A stretch of DNA of 64,000 bases. It comes from Syngnathus acus. Taxonomy: Eukaryota; Chordata; Actinopteri; Syngnathiformes; Syngnathidae. The position numbers and the translations under genes are program-made. The number at the start of each line of letters is the position of its first letter. Positions within the stretch are counted from its first letter, which is position 1. Positions 44,824 to 58,900 of this stretch are shown piece after piece. The DNA is taken from assembly GCF_901709675.1 (NCBI RefSeq), contig NC_051092.1, forward strand, positions 3,166,491-3,230,490, read 5' to 3'. The notes below the pieces were generated by a model. It worked only from the letters and a program-made list of their open reading frames with translations, had not been told where the DNA came from and ran no database searches.

Positions 44824-46813
44824 TTAGTCTTCATCATCTGATGAATTATTGGATTTGGCTGATTTTGGATGCAATTCGTTGGCTACATGCAGCACAGTGT
44901 CCACTCGGAGGAGGCTTTTGACACATTGCAGCACAGCCAGAATGAGATGGAATTTACATGAAACAGACTCAAGCCCTGATAAACAATTCAGACTTGGTGT
45001 GGCGTCTCCTTGAGAACATTGCTCACCGTGATTTGCTAGGCTAATCTCCGGCTGCCATAACAATCCGTCAGGTTGGAAAGGATTCCGATAAAAGCTCCAG
45101 ACTCTTGATTGAATTTGTAAGAAATGTTTTGGCTTGTTGGAGTGAATCAGTCGCGGAAGATGCAGTAACGCCTCTGCCAAGAGCTGGCACACAACGGGTA
45201 TGTTTTCAGAAATGCCGTGTTGCAGGAGAGCGTAGTGTAAGAGAAACTCAAAAGTGCCGCCGGCGGGTATGACGCAGCCCGGCAAAGTAGAGGATGGATC
45301 TTTACCGGTTGCACCCGGGGGCTCCCATGTTGTACGTAGCATGCGGACGGCATCCTGGGCGGCACCTGCATATTGATCCGTTTGCCCTTCACCCAAGCCG
45401 CAGATGATGAGACTACTTGGTTGGGTGACTTTGGAATCGGGAAAAGCCACGTGAACGTATCTGTGGAACGGCAGAATTTTAACAGTCAAATCACATGATG
45501 GCAGCAGCGATATTGTGTGGTCATAAAATGTGTCCTCACCTACGGGCTCCCAGAAGTATCGGTCGACAAAATGCCAAAGAAGCAACGTGTTCTGGTCGGA
45601 TCTCCCGATAATCTGTGACGGCCGAGGCCCCGCTCAGATGGAGGAAGAGTGCGAGTTCATCTTCGTCCACGCACTCCACCACGCACATCTCCGCCTGCGT
45701 CGCTAAACTCAGGATGGCTTCGGATTGTTTGACAGCAAATAGCAGGATGGAGACTCCGAGAGTTTGAAGGCTGGCAAAAATGTTCTCCAGGGAGCTTTCC
45801 GCCCAGGCGCTAAAGTGCATGATGCTCTTGCCATGCGTTCCGTTTCCGATCTCCACCATGTGACTTGCGTTTAGCCATTCGGGGTGCAGGGCTATGTTAA
45901 AAACTACCGCCTTGACTGGATGTTGATCGCCATGGCAGTGTGTGGCAAAGTCCCTGTGGATGACTTGCCCCTCAATCAAACGTGAACAGCTAACAGGAAA
46001 GCCAGAAACCCGCGTATGCAGCGCGGGGAAATTGTCGTTTAGAAACCGGAGTGAGGAGGAAGATGAATCCGATTGAGAACATTTACCGAGCAGTTTGAAA
46101 ATGAGCCCGCCCATGAAGTCACAGTGGGCCCAACCCAAACGGGTACGAAAGAAAGACGCCAACAACGTCTCGACATGAGCCACATCAGAGTTTGATGCCG
46201 ATTGCGCACTTGACAGACTGAATCCGATAGGAGCCACTGCAAGAGCAATCACATCTTTCAGCTTCTCTGATGCAAAAGCCAGCATTTGGTCAGCCATGCG
46301 CCTGGCAGCGGTGGACTCGGCCACTTCCCTTGAGTGGTATACGCGAGATACATTTGGTTCCTTAGAGGCTGCGGTGTAAATGGTGCGTAACAACGACGCC
46401 ACGAGAAGGATAAATGATTTGGATCCATCTCCCGTTTTCCCGCTATGCTTCCAGACGCACTCGACCAGCATCCTAAAATGAAAGAGAATCAAATAAAGGG
46501 TGTCAGCAAAATTTCATGTCATCTCAACAACTCTGGCAGTCCCCAAAGTATTTTATACATCAAACTTAATGCTGACATAGTCAGGCATTTGATTATCTGA
46601 CTGCCAGAAGCTGAGTTGTTACCTGGCGAGCGGGTGCTCAAGTCGTAGCGCTGTGAGAATGCGCGTTCCGCTACGGCTCAACATTGCCTGTCCGTTGTCT
46701 CGTGTGAAAAGCACCTGCCCTCCCTCGGGGCCGAAGGTGCGCAGGACGACGGCCTCCAGCGCACACACAGTCTGCAGGACATGTTTCTGGTGAAGATGCT
46801 GCACTGGCCGCAT
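44824..46813 (-). CDS. bbs10: Bardet-Biedl syndrome 10 protein, chaperonin-like
   Basis: BBS10 is a divergent group II chaperonin (CCT-like) that with MKKS and BBS12 assists BBSome assembly for cilia. Coding exons are 46623-46813, 45540-46472 and 44824-45460; 1761 nt, 586 residues (human 723). The first exon has TFGPEGGQVLFTRDNGQAML and RILTALRLEHPLAR. The second opens MLVECVWKHSGKTGDGSKSF, with the chaperonin GDG motif, and ends LAFCRPILLGAR. The third begins RYVHVAF and contains GCVIPAGGTFEFLLHYALL and GLESVSCKFHLILAVLQCV, ending in an acidic tail SSDDED. Each matches human BBS10 in order. A stop codon lies in frame just upstream of the chosen ATG (or an acceptor intervenes). The human gene has one coding intron; here a second, of 79 bp, is present. 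A 5' noncoding exon may end at a GTGAGT donor near 47580. Confidence 0.93.
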
Positions 46814-49629
46814 TCCTAATTACTAAAAAAAAAAAAAAGAAGGGATGTCTGAAGGTAGTTTGCAAAATACATTATGCTCACATTGCCTAGGCTGGAGGAT
46901 GTAAATATTTTTAGTATAATGCAAATGAGGGCAGCACTGTGGCAGTTCTGTTCTGAGACAGAATCTCATCTCCAACCTGCTTGTGTGGAGTTTGCATGTT
47001 TTCCCCGGGCACTCCAGTTTCCTCCAACATTCCACAATGTTGGACTCCTCTAAGACTCTGAACTGTATGCGAGTGTGCAGGCTTGTTTGTCTACAAGCAA
47101 AAATGGATGAATGGCAATGCAAGCAATGACCTTGTGCCCAGCTTCATGATCCTGCAAAAAAAATTAAAAAATACTATATATATTATTATTATTTGTATCC
47201 TACATGCATCTGTTTCCTACACGCATCTGCATGCTACTAAATTGCAATACTACTTATTCAATTTACTGTAAAGTCCAGTTGGATGGGTTTACCAGACATA
47301 ATTCGTTCATTGGGATTAATTGTACACTGTTGACATACACCCGATGAACATTACGTTAGGAACAACACTATAATGACGAAATAAATATTGCAGACAATAC
47401 ACTCGGCGTATTACTTAGTTAGCATCTAGTAGCGTTCTCATCACTAAACTGACAAGGGGCGATTCACGCCGTCTCACTTTGCTTCTTTATCTGACTCATG
47501 GACTCAAAAAGCGAACCATTTGCCTATCTAGAAGTCAAACACAGACGAGAATATTTGAGGAAATAAAAAAGCAGAACTCACCATAACGGAATCAAAACAA
47601 CGCCGCTTCTATCGGTATCCAGGAGACGGCGCTTCTTCTCTTGTAGGTACGCAAACGCAATGCTGATCAGAAAACAACACTGCCGCCTAGCGTGTGGCAA
47701 CGTGAATTGCATGTGAATTAAAATGATTCGATTTACGTACAAATTTTCGCCATATATTTTTATTAGAACATTTATTCTGCATTTGAAATAGCAGGTATAT
47801 GTATATTTATGTATTTGGTCACATGAATACACAACTCTACATATGTTAGACTGTAGACAAGAATTTTAAATGACATTAATTTTTCTTCCTAGTTGACATT
47901 ATTGTAAATTTGGAAGGACTCCCTCAATGTATTCCCCAGATGACACAAAAAGGCCTACCAAGTCTTTTATGACGCCACCGTGACCTTAACCTTTGTCAAA
48001 AATGATTGAATTCATCCTTGAGTCCATTTTGTGTTCAACCTTCCCTGCTTCTTTGTCTCACCCTGCCTTCTCTTGCTCATTTCTGGTGTTTCAAGGTGAA
48101 CAGGGCCTGAGTCTGGAACCTGATCTCTCTCTGTTGTTGCAGAAACCACATCCTAAGTTTCTAAATCCGGCAGCTATTGTCTATACATAGACGATATGGT
48201 GGCGCTTATGCGTCGACATGCTCACACACATGCTCATCTGCTCAATCTGAATGTTAATGCACATGAGTGCTGAACTTTCAGTATGCTAACAAGCTTTTAA
48301 AAAGCAGTGTCACTATACTGATGAATATTCACAAATGGTTCAATGAGGGGGACTTGTATGGATGAGGCAGAGAAAAATAAGTAGTCCCACGAGACTCCTT
48401 CACTTGGAAGCTACTTAAGCAAAGTTTACATTGGAAATTACTTTGTCCCGTTTTTCATTACGGTTCTTCAAACTTCCAGAGTGGCATAAAAACACAAAGG
48501 CTGTCAAAGTGACTCTTTCCCCTACCACATGCTTGTCCTCCGCCTGTCCTGTCCACTTCTGTCATCCTTTCTCCTCCTCCTCTTCATCATCATCTTCCTC
48601 TCTGTACGTGGGGAGAAAAGGGAGCACTTGTGAGTCTGGACATCGCTGCTGTTTGGACAGTCGGGATATTGGTAGGTCTGTTTTGTGACTCGCTTTGATG
48701 CTGAACAATTTTAGAAAGAGAGAGAAAAATATTGCTATTGTCAGCACCGTTTCTAAAAGAATGAGGGTTTATTGTATTTAAATATAAAAAAAATAGTCTA
48801 CGTGATTTCGCATCTTGTTTATTAGAAAAAGTTACTATCTTGAAGATAAAATGTAAGTGTTTGCAACACTTTCTAATTGTCTATTATTCAGCCAAGTCAG
48901 CAATTTTCTTTGCAATAAATGGAGGACTAGTCAGCATGTCTGATTCCTAGTCAGGAAATTCTGACTCATGCCTTTTTTTCCCTGTGCCATTTTACCATTG
49001 GTGTGAATTGAAGTGTAAATATTTGTTGTTTGTTATAATCCAACATGTTATTTGATGAGCAGTACAAAGTTGAGCTGGAGTAGCCTGCAACATGAATGAA
49101 AATCTGTAGTTATCGAATAAAAGAAGAGGATTAACTGACGAAGACTCCTATTAAAAAATAAAAAATGTGTCCGACTGATCTTGGCGCATAGCTTGTCAGT
49201 CACCTCTGGAGCAGCGGGCCGACACGTCCTCGCGCGTGATGCTCCCCTCTGCCCTCCATGTCACGGCTCGGTCAGTCGCAGTGGAACAGTGTACATCCTG
49301 CTGCTTTCCCGTTTGTGCCTAGACAGCAGAAAAATAAGTCATCCGATACTGACTGTCATACGAGAATATTACAGCCTCGATTGATCAGTTGCATTTAAGT
49401 GGTTTTTGGTTTTTTGCAAGATGTGTATTGCTGCTTAAATTTTTGAGTATTAGGCCCTAAAAGTCAGCCGCGTTTGAATTAAAAAAAAAGAAATCTAGTG
49501 AATATTTATATGCTCCAAACTTTTAATAGCCTCGATGGAAGTTCTTGCTCTTCTGAATGTTATTGTTCTCTTCACACTCGTTCTCCTTTTCTCCAAGGAT
49601 GCAATTGTCCGTTCTATGAGGAGCACAAC
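46814..49629. other. intergenic region, bbs10 / synaptotagmin, divergent
   Basis: The region lies between divergent bbs10 and the synaptotagmin and should hold both promoters. It contains a SINE-like repeat (46925-47090), a possible bbs10 noncoding exon near 47581-47660, a CTC/CTT-rich tract (48560-48600) and a possible synaptotagmin noncoding exon ending GATATTG|GTAGGT near 48672. No coding exon could be supported. Confidence 0.45.
46925..47090 (+). mobile_element. fish SINE/LINE-derived repeat
   Basis: The words GGGCAGCACTGTGGCAG, GTGTGGAGTTTGCATGTTTT, CCCCGGGCACTCCAGTTTCC, TCCAACATTCC and AAGACTCTGAACTGTATGCG follow the order of a very common teleost tRNA-derived SINE with an L2-like tail. 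It lacks some internal sequence. Confidence 0.65.
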
Positions 49630-51629
<2,000 letters not shown>

Positions 51630-52084
51630 ACATCTGAGGGCCCAATGGATGAAAGACTCTCCTGATGTTATGTAACATTTCTCCATCTATATCAAACAGC
51701 GTAAAGGTGATCAATATGGAAATATTAGTGGGCAGCATGGCAACAGGTATAACGACAGTAGGTCATTTTTTTCCAATATATTGGGAGTACTGAAAATGTC
51801 AAACCTTTTAAAAATATTTACTTCACATGTTCCATTTGATCACATTCAAATTATGATGCTCTTATGTCTTTCCATTTTTCTAAACACTTTTGTGTGAGTG
51901 TTTTCCATCATCTGCTCTATATTCAACCACACGCACAGTACATCTGTTATGATAATGACACAACAGGGGAGAGACAATTTTCCTTGATTAGCTGTTGCAT
52001 TATGCCCACAGAAGGGATTATTACATCAGATATCTATTTTTATTTTTTTTATTTTGTAAATATGCATCACATTATTTTGAATGG

Positions 52085-52090
52085 AATAAA
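52085..52090 (+). terminator. poly(A) signal of the synaptotagmin gene
   Basis: AATAAA about 455 bp past the stop codon, before the satellite block. Confidence 0.5.
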
Positions 52091-52136
52091 GCTATATGCA
52101 ACAAACTATAACTAATGTCCTGATACTAAAATGACT

Positions 52137-52137
52137 T

Positions 52138-52203
<66 letters not shown>

Positions 52204-52269
52204 ACTTTGATGGTAATAAAGCAGTTAAATAAAATTCATGATTATTAAAAAGTTGGTAGAACTAAAAGG

Positions 52270-52346
<77 letters not shown>

Positions 52347-52416
52347 CGATCTTTGACGGTAATAAAGCAGTTAAATAAAATTCATGATTATTAAAAAGTT
52401 GGTAGAACTAAAAGAT

Positions 52417-52493
<77 letters not shown>

Positions 52494-52570
52494 ACTTTGA
52501 CGGACTTTGACGGTAAGAAAGCAGTTAAATAAATTTCATGATTATTAAAAAGTTAGTAGAACTAAAACGG
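52137..52570 (+). repeat. compound satellite: three (GATA)n arrays with repeated spacers
   Basis: Arrays of GATA occur at about 52137-52202, 52270-52346 and 52414-52491. Each is followed by the same spacer of about 70 bp with ACTTTGA.GGTAATAAAGCAG, TTAAATAAAATTCATGATTA and TTAAAAAGTTGGTAGAACTA. The unit is thus a higher-order tandem repeat of roughly 145 bp in three copies. The last spacer has a small internal duplication (GACTTTGACG). Confidence 0.9.
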
Positions 52571-52992
52571 TAGAAATGTGTTCATAATTAATTATCAATA
52601 CTTCAAATTCGCGTTGACGTCTTAAATGAAGGAGAAAATGGTAGCCTACCACGTCATTAATTCACCTTTAATATGAAATTGAGTTCTGTGATGGCGGCCG
52701 GCGGTGTTGTCTTTTCAATGTCCCGCCACTCTCGTCATGGGCGGGAATAATCCATAAAGACACCAAATATGCCCGTTTGTGATACCAATATGGAAGAACC
52801 GGAAAACTTTCGCTAATTTGGACTCGCGGTCACCACCTGTTGAGCGGCAAGAGTGTCGTCTCACCCGGGAGGTAGCTAGCTCGTCTTCCCCTCCTACTTG
52901 GAACCGTGTTGCGTTCTTCTTTTTTTAAGGAGGGGCACCGAGCTCCGGTCCAAATATCCTCCCGAGACCAGGAACATGCACCTGATTCTGAG

Positions 52993-55900
52993 ATGAGCCT
53001 CAAGCGGACAGTGAGGCGGATTACTGTCATGTTGTTGTCTTTCTCCCACCTCCTCCTTCTTCTTCTTGTTGAGGGTAAGTTCGACAAGTTTTCATGATAC
53101 ATTTTCAAAACTATTTTAACTATACAGGCTTTAGAAACGATGTGTAATAAAATAGTTGAAGCACCAGCGAGTCACCGCCGTACTTGCCATTTTTCGTTCT
53201 GTTGTATATTTATGCCACAGATAGAAGTGAAAGGTAGGTACCATTTTAAAATGCTTCTTTACTTGTTTATAAGTTTATAAAGTTTATTTTCTTATCATTG
53301 TCTGGTTTGCTTAGATGCTCAGAATCGACCTTCAGGTCCAGAAGCAAGGCTACAAAGGTATTTATATAAATATATTTGCATTAAAATTTGATTTTCTTTC
53401 CATTTTTTAGTTTGGTTAGGTTCTGGGTTTCTTTCGTTTGTATGTTCTCCCAAAATAAGACTTAGAAATGCCCGAAATATTACAGCTGCATTTGTTTTTA
53501 AACCAACACATTCAAATAAACATGATAGAGAGCACAAAAATATTTTAAGTAAAAATTGCACCACAAAATGAGTTAAAATTGTGTTTAAATGCAGAAGCAG
53601 ATAGAAAGGTCTTCGTTTAAGATCCAAGAATTAAAAGAGTTTGTTCATGATATGTGGTATGTCAAAAAATTAATATACATCTCCGTGTTCAGTTCTTACT
53701 TATTGGAACAGAAAAATTCACAAGTAAAATTATTGATGAAGATATTGGTATTCAAGGATGTTTTTCAGCAAGTGATTGTTTTGAATCCGGTGATGATTAC
53801 ACTTGCACTCTTTGCAGCCTGTTTGACAGACAGTATGTCATAAGGTGGCGTGTAAAGTGCGCTTAAACCTTCCCTCTCACCACTCTTTCCCGCTCGTGTG
53901 TGTTCGTGTATTTTATGTGTGCAGACGGGCTAATGCACTTCGAAGGAAACGGGATCTCCTCTGGGATGACGTTGGTACACTACACCGAAGAGAACCAGAG
54001 CAGGTCAGGGTGCCCAGAAATAAAAAAAAATGGCACACAAGGCTGTCTTTGTAACGTCAAGCGCATTTATACTTTCTCAATGGAACAATCTCTATTTCAA
54101 ACAATAAAAAACATAATTTGAGGCAGTGAATGCTGCATTTTTATTGAACACTTAGGCCCATCATGCCGCGATATTTTACTGGTGATCAAAATGGTGGTCG
54201 TGGGAGGGCCGAGTATTTTTGAGGTGTAAAAACTTTGACTATCTCTGATTTAAACCACTGACCAGACGTACAAACCGCTCCATGCTGACGAGACTCTGTC
54301 ACGCAGTGTCTTGCACAACTATACAGCCAGAGACTCCTCGTCAGGTGAGCACCAATTTAAAGATGATGATGATGTCACAGGAAGGAACATAGTCATGTTT
54401 TTTTTTTTCTCTCCATCAGAATATTGCAGCTGTCTCAATGGCGGCTGGTGTCAGGACGATGGCGTGTGTGATTGTACCCAGTTCCAGGCGCTGGGAGACC
54501 GCTGTCAAATTGGTGAGTAAAGTGTTAACACAAACGTGACATTCTCTATCAAATATTTATTCTTTGGTGGAATCTTAACTCCACAGAGGTTGAATAAAGC
54601 CAACTGGACTGCTCTAGTTTGTTGTAGTCGTTTCATCGTTAATCCAAATTTGAAAGAAATGGTTTGCATATGTTATTCTACACACGTGCTACTCCCTGGT
54701 TATTTAGCTAGTATTCATGAAATATGTATGCGCCACACCATAATTAATTTCCGCAGATCCCTTGCTTTCTATCCTACACGCACAGACCGAGAATTGTCAT
54801 AAAGACGTTTTTAATCTGATCCGCGCACATGTTGGAAGGAGATATGGGACCAAGCTGAAGCTTGCAGATATGTTTTTTTTAACAATAACAAAGTGCTTTT
54901 TTCCGCCAAAGCCCAATTCTTTATAGTCGATTATTTTGCTAGATAAGGTTGATAGCTCAAGTAGCTGAGTTTGTGTAGATGGGGTAATCGTATATTTGAT
55001 CAACTCATTTCCAGATAAAAAGTATCAGATGTAAAAGTGTGGCCTTTGCTAAGAAGATAAGACGATTCATGGTTTCGGACCCCCCAGAAATGTCAGCATT
55101 GTAAACTGTGGGGATTCAGTAAAGAGCTTTTAAGGTGGGCGAGATGTGGAAAAATAACCCTCCTCAAATAAACGACAGCCAAAGATAAAAGTGAGAATGG
55201 TTTTCACATTTTATTAATTGAATTTATGTCTTAAAATCTAAAACTGATCCATCAGTACCAAACCAGGGTCAAGACAGAGACGGGATCTGCAGGTCCTGGG
55301 GTCAGCACCACTATGAGACCTTTGATGGGATCTACTTTTACTTTCCTGGGACGTGTTCCTATATCCTGGCACAGGACTGCCACTCTGCAACGCCGCAGTA
55401 TACTGTGTGGGTGAGAGAAAGCTCATAGAAAATCTTTTGAAAAAATAAAAACATAATATGGCTGACGATTTTGGGTCCATTCTGGCTTCCTCATGAATTT
55501 TGTCTTTCTCTGGCGCGTGTCTTCAGGTGCACAACAGCCGAGTGTGTGACGACAGTGTGTATACATGTCCAAGAGCTCTTAGCCTGCTTTTCCCAAATGA
55601 AGAAGAGATCCACATATCCGGATACTATGTCCACCAGGGAGGACGCAGGTATGTGATGTGCAGAGATGATCATGTGCTTATTTCGTAGAGGATTTTCAAA
55701 ACTGAGGATTCCCGTCTTTGTGTATTTGCAGACTCAGCCTGCCTCACACTATCGGTGGCGTTTTTATTGAGCGGCTGGCCGATTACATCTTGGTGAAGAG
55801 TGTTTTTGGCTTCTCACTGGCCTGGGATGGAGGCTCGGGGATCTACCTGAAGATGAGCGAGGAGCACCGGGGATCCCCCTGTGGCTTGTGTGGAAATTTC

Positions 55901-58900
55901 AACCACATTGCGGGTGATGACCTCACCACCGCCCGCGGTAAGAGCTGCTATCTCATTCTCTTTTATTTACTTATCGTATTTTGTCAAACGTTTGGTTGGA
56001 AGCAACCATTATGTGAGAATCCCAGAGCTTGTTTGGACTTTTTTTATTCTTGCTCCCGCCATCCAACATGGGTGGAGCTTCGTGTCAGTGCGTCAGAGAC
56101 AATAATGTCGAAAGTCGGCCATTTTGATTCAAAGCTACCATTTTGGGGTTATTCCAAGCCTCACTTTCTAACGAGCCAGAAATCAGGCTCAATTGGTATC
56201 AAATTTGATGACTATTAAAAGTATCCACCATGTGCCTTTTCATCACCGCTCATCCATGAGCACTGTATGTCACGCGTGCGTAATTTCAGGCATACGGACC
56301 GATGAGCCCGCAGTGTTTGCTAACAGCTGGGCAGTCGACCTGCCTCACGAACGAGCCTGTCCCTCAGTGGACGTCGACTTCAGTGGCCCGTGTGACTCTG
56401 AATCAGACATAGACGTAAGAACCCCATTGACTTCCAAAAGGTTTGTGTGGCTTTTGACTTGATTGCCATGCCGTTCATGTCTACAGGATGCCATCGAGAA
56501 ATGCAGCGCTCTCCTTTTCTTCCCGTTTCTGTCCTGTCACGAGAATATTGATCCCAATCCATTTGTGGCCAGCTGTGTGTCTGACCTCTGTGTGTAAGTC
56601 ACTCCACTGTTCTTTTTCTATGTTTACTGCGATCGCTCGGCTGCAGTCCCACATCACTTGAAGTGTTTTTCTATCGTAGAGCTGATGATGAGGAGACATT
56701 TTGCAGGGCCTTGGTGGAGTACACCCGGGCCTGCTCTCATGTGGGATACCCAGTGAGGGAGTGGAGAGATAGCTTTCCCTCTTGCAGTAAGTTCTCAGTA
56801 CAACTTCCCACTCCTAACTCACCTCAGAGTCATCCATCAGTGAGTAAAGATGCTCCACAGTATTTCAGACTAATTTTGTGTCTTTATGTGTGTGTCAATC
56901 TTGATCTGTAGATGATGGCTGCGAAGAGAGCTTCGTGTATAGAGACTGTATCAGTTGCTGCCCTCCCACCTGCACCTTTGAAAAAGAGTGCCTCGGAACC
57001 AACCTGCATTGCCTGGACGGCTGCTATTGTCCTGATGGTAGTGAAGACAAGGAACTTAGTCATTTGTGTTAACTGCTAGTTTCTGAAGTGCCTCCCCAGC
57101 CATCAAGTGTGAAGTTGCACAACTAAGTAAATCTTCCTATTTCACAAACTGTGTCTGTGAGCAAGCCGTGTTTACCCAGGGGGGGGAACAAAAATCAATC
57201 GACTCCTTTGCTTGCCACTAATTCCAAATTGTTTTCCGTCAGGGCTCATTCTACAAAATGGAACATGCATTGCTGTTTCTCAGTGCCCGTGCGTTTACCA
57301 CGGTTCGTCGTACGTGCACGGACACGTGCTTAGACAAGGCTGCAATACATGGTGAGCGTTGACATGTATTCTATTAAGAAAGATACATTTCTCCAACGTG
57401 CTGTTCAACGACGAATACTTTTTTTTAGTATCTGCATGGGAGGCGTATGGAACTGCACCGAAAACAATTGCACCGGTGAGATTTTCTGACCTTTTGTTAA
57501 GAAATCAACAAACCGGTGACTCCATTATTTTACTACTTGGATCCATCCCACCCTCAGCCGAGTGTTCGGTGATGGGCGACGTGTTTGTGACCACTTTCGA
57601 CGGGAGGATGTTTCTCCAACCGGGCGCATGCCAGTACGTCCTGGCAAAGAGCCGCGGGAGCAGCAAATTTACCGTCACGCTGCAATACACGACCTGCACT
57701 GAGGTGCTCAAGAGATGATGTCGACACCATATGAGGAGCCATTGGGGGACATAAATCAGGATTCGCTCTCACATACACCTTTTTATGACCGACTCGCACA
57801 GTAATGAACCCGTTTGACTTTCATACAGAGTAATCCTGAATTATGTTCCCGATGACCCCTGATACGGTACGTCCACATATACATGATTCTTGAACCTCCC
57901 TTTTTATGTGAACAGAAGCAGGTGTGTATTCAGTCGGTGACGCTGGTACTGGAGGAGGACGTCGGTCGTCAGATCACTCTGACCAGAGAAGGAGGAGTGA
58001 TGATTGGCGTCAACTCGGCACCCGTCTTGCCTTATATCGATGGTGGTCCTTTCACTCACATTGAACTATACAACAGAAGAGTTCTAAATCAAGTTAACAC
58101 TTTCCCTTCATTTTTTTTTATTTGTTTGTGTAGACGCAATAGACGTGCGCAAGCTGACCTCGGTGTTCACCCAACTGAAGGCACGGGTGGGGTTGAGGCT
58201 GCATTACGATGGCCGAGGTGGGCGAGTCCATCTGCTGCTAGACAGCCGCTGGCGTGGATCGACGCTCGGACTCTGCGGGACCTTGAATGGAAATCTTCGA
58301 GATGACTTCCTGTCAGTGTGCACTTCACATGCCAATGAAGTCTGTTTTTATTTCATTTTGTATATATTCTTTTCCCCAACTGTGATTAGGTCTCCCGCTG
58401 GTATGATTGAGGGTACGCCACAGCTTCATGCAAACGCTTGGAAGGTCTCTTCAGCTTGCGTTGCGCCGGTTAACCTGCCCATTGTTGATCCGTGCGAGGT
58501 GAACCTACAGAATGGTAATTTGATTGAAGTGGAAACTCGGCAGACATTGTCTTCATCTTTTAATACATTTGTTGCACTTTTTTAAACATATATTTATATA
58601 TTGCACGTGTATCTTTTCAGTATTTTATGCTACCCAATGTGAGGTGCTCCTGGGGAGTGTGTTCACCCCGTGTCACAGCTACATTGGTCCAAACGTCTAC
58701 CGGCAGCAATGTCGCTACCAGGCCTGCCGCTGCGGGAGCACTTGTCTGTGCACGGTTCTGGCTCACTACGCCCTGCTCTGCTCCAAGCACGGCGTTGACA
58801 TTAATTTCCGAGCGCACGTCTCTGAATGCGGTGAGTTGCGCGAGCCGCTGGAGTGAGTTTAATCTCTGTGGAGATTTGATAATGATATCTCTGCATAATT

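Larger units (their letters stand above)
51630..52992. other. synaptotagmin 3' UTR, satellite block and otogl upstream region
   Basis: AATAAA at 52085-52090 probably ends the synaptotagmin transcript. The GATA-based compound satellite follows (52137-52570). From about 52640 to 52992 the sequence is richer in GC and should contain the otogl promoter and 5' UTR. Confidence 0.5.

Noticed and set aside
53925-54003. Alternative frame [13 protein letters not shown] for an otogl exon
   Set aside because: It is open but would put the downstream EGF and VWD exons out of frame; [10 protein letters not shown] keeps all phases.
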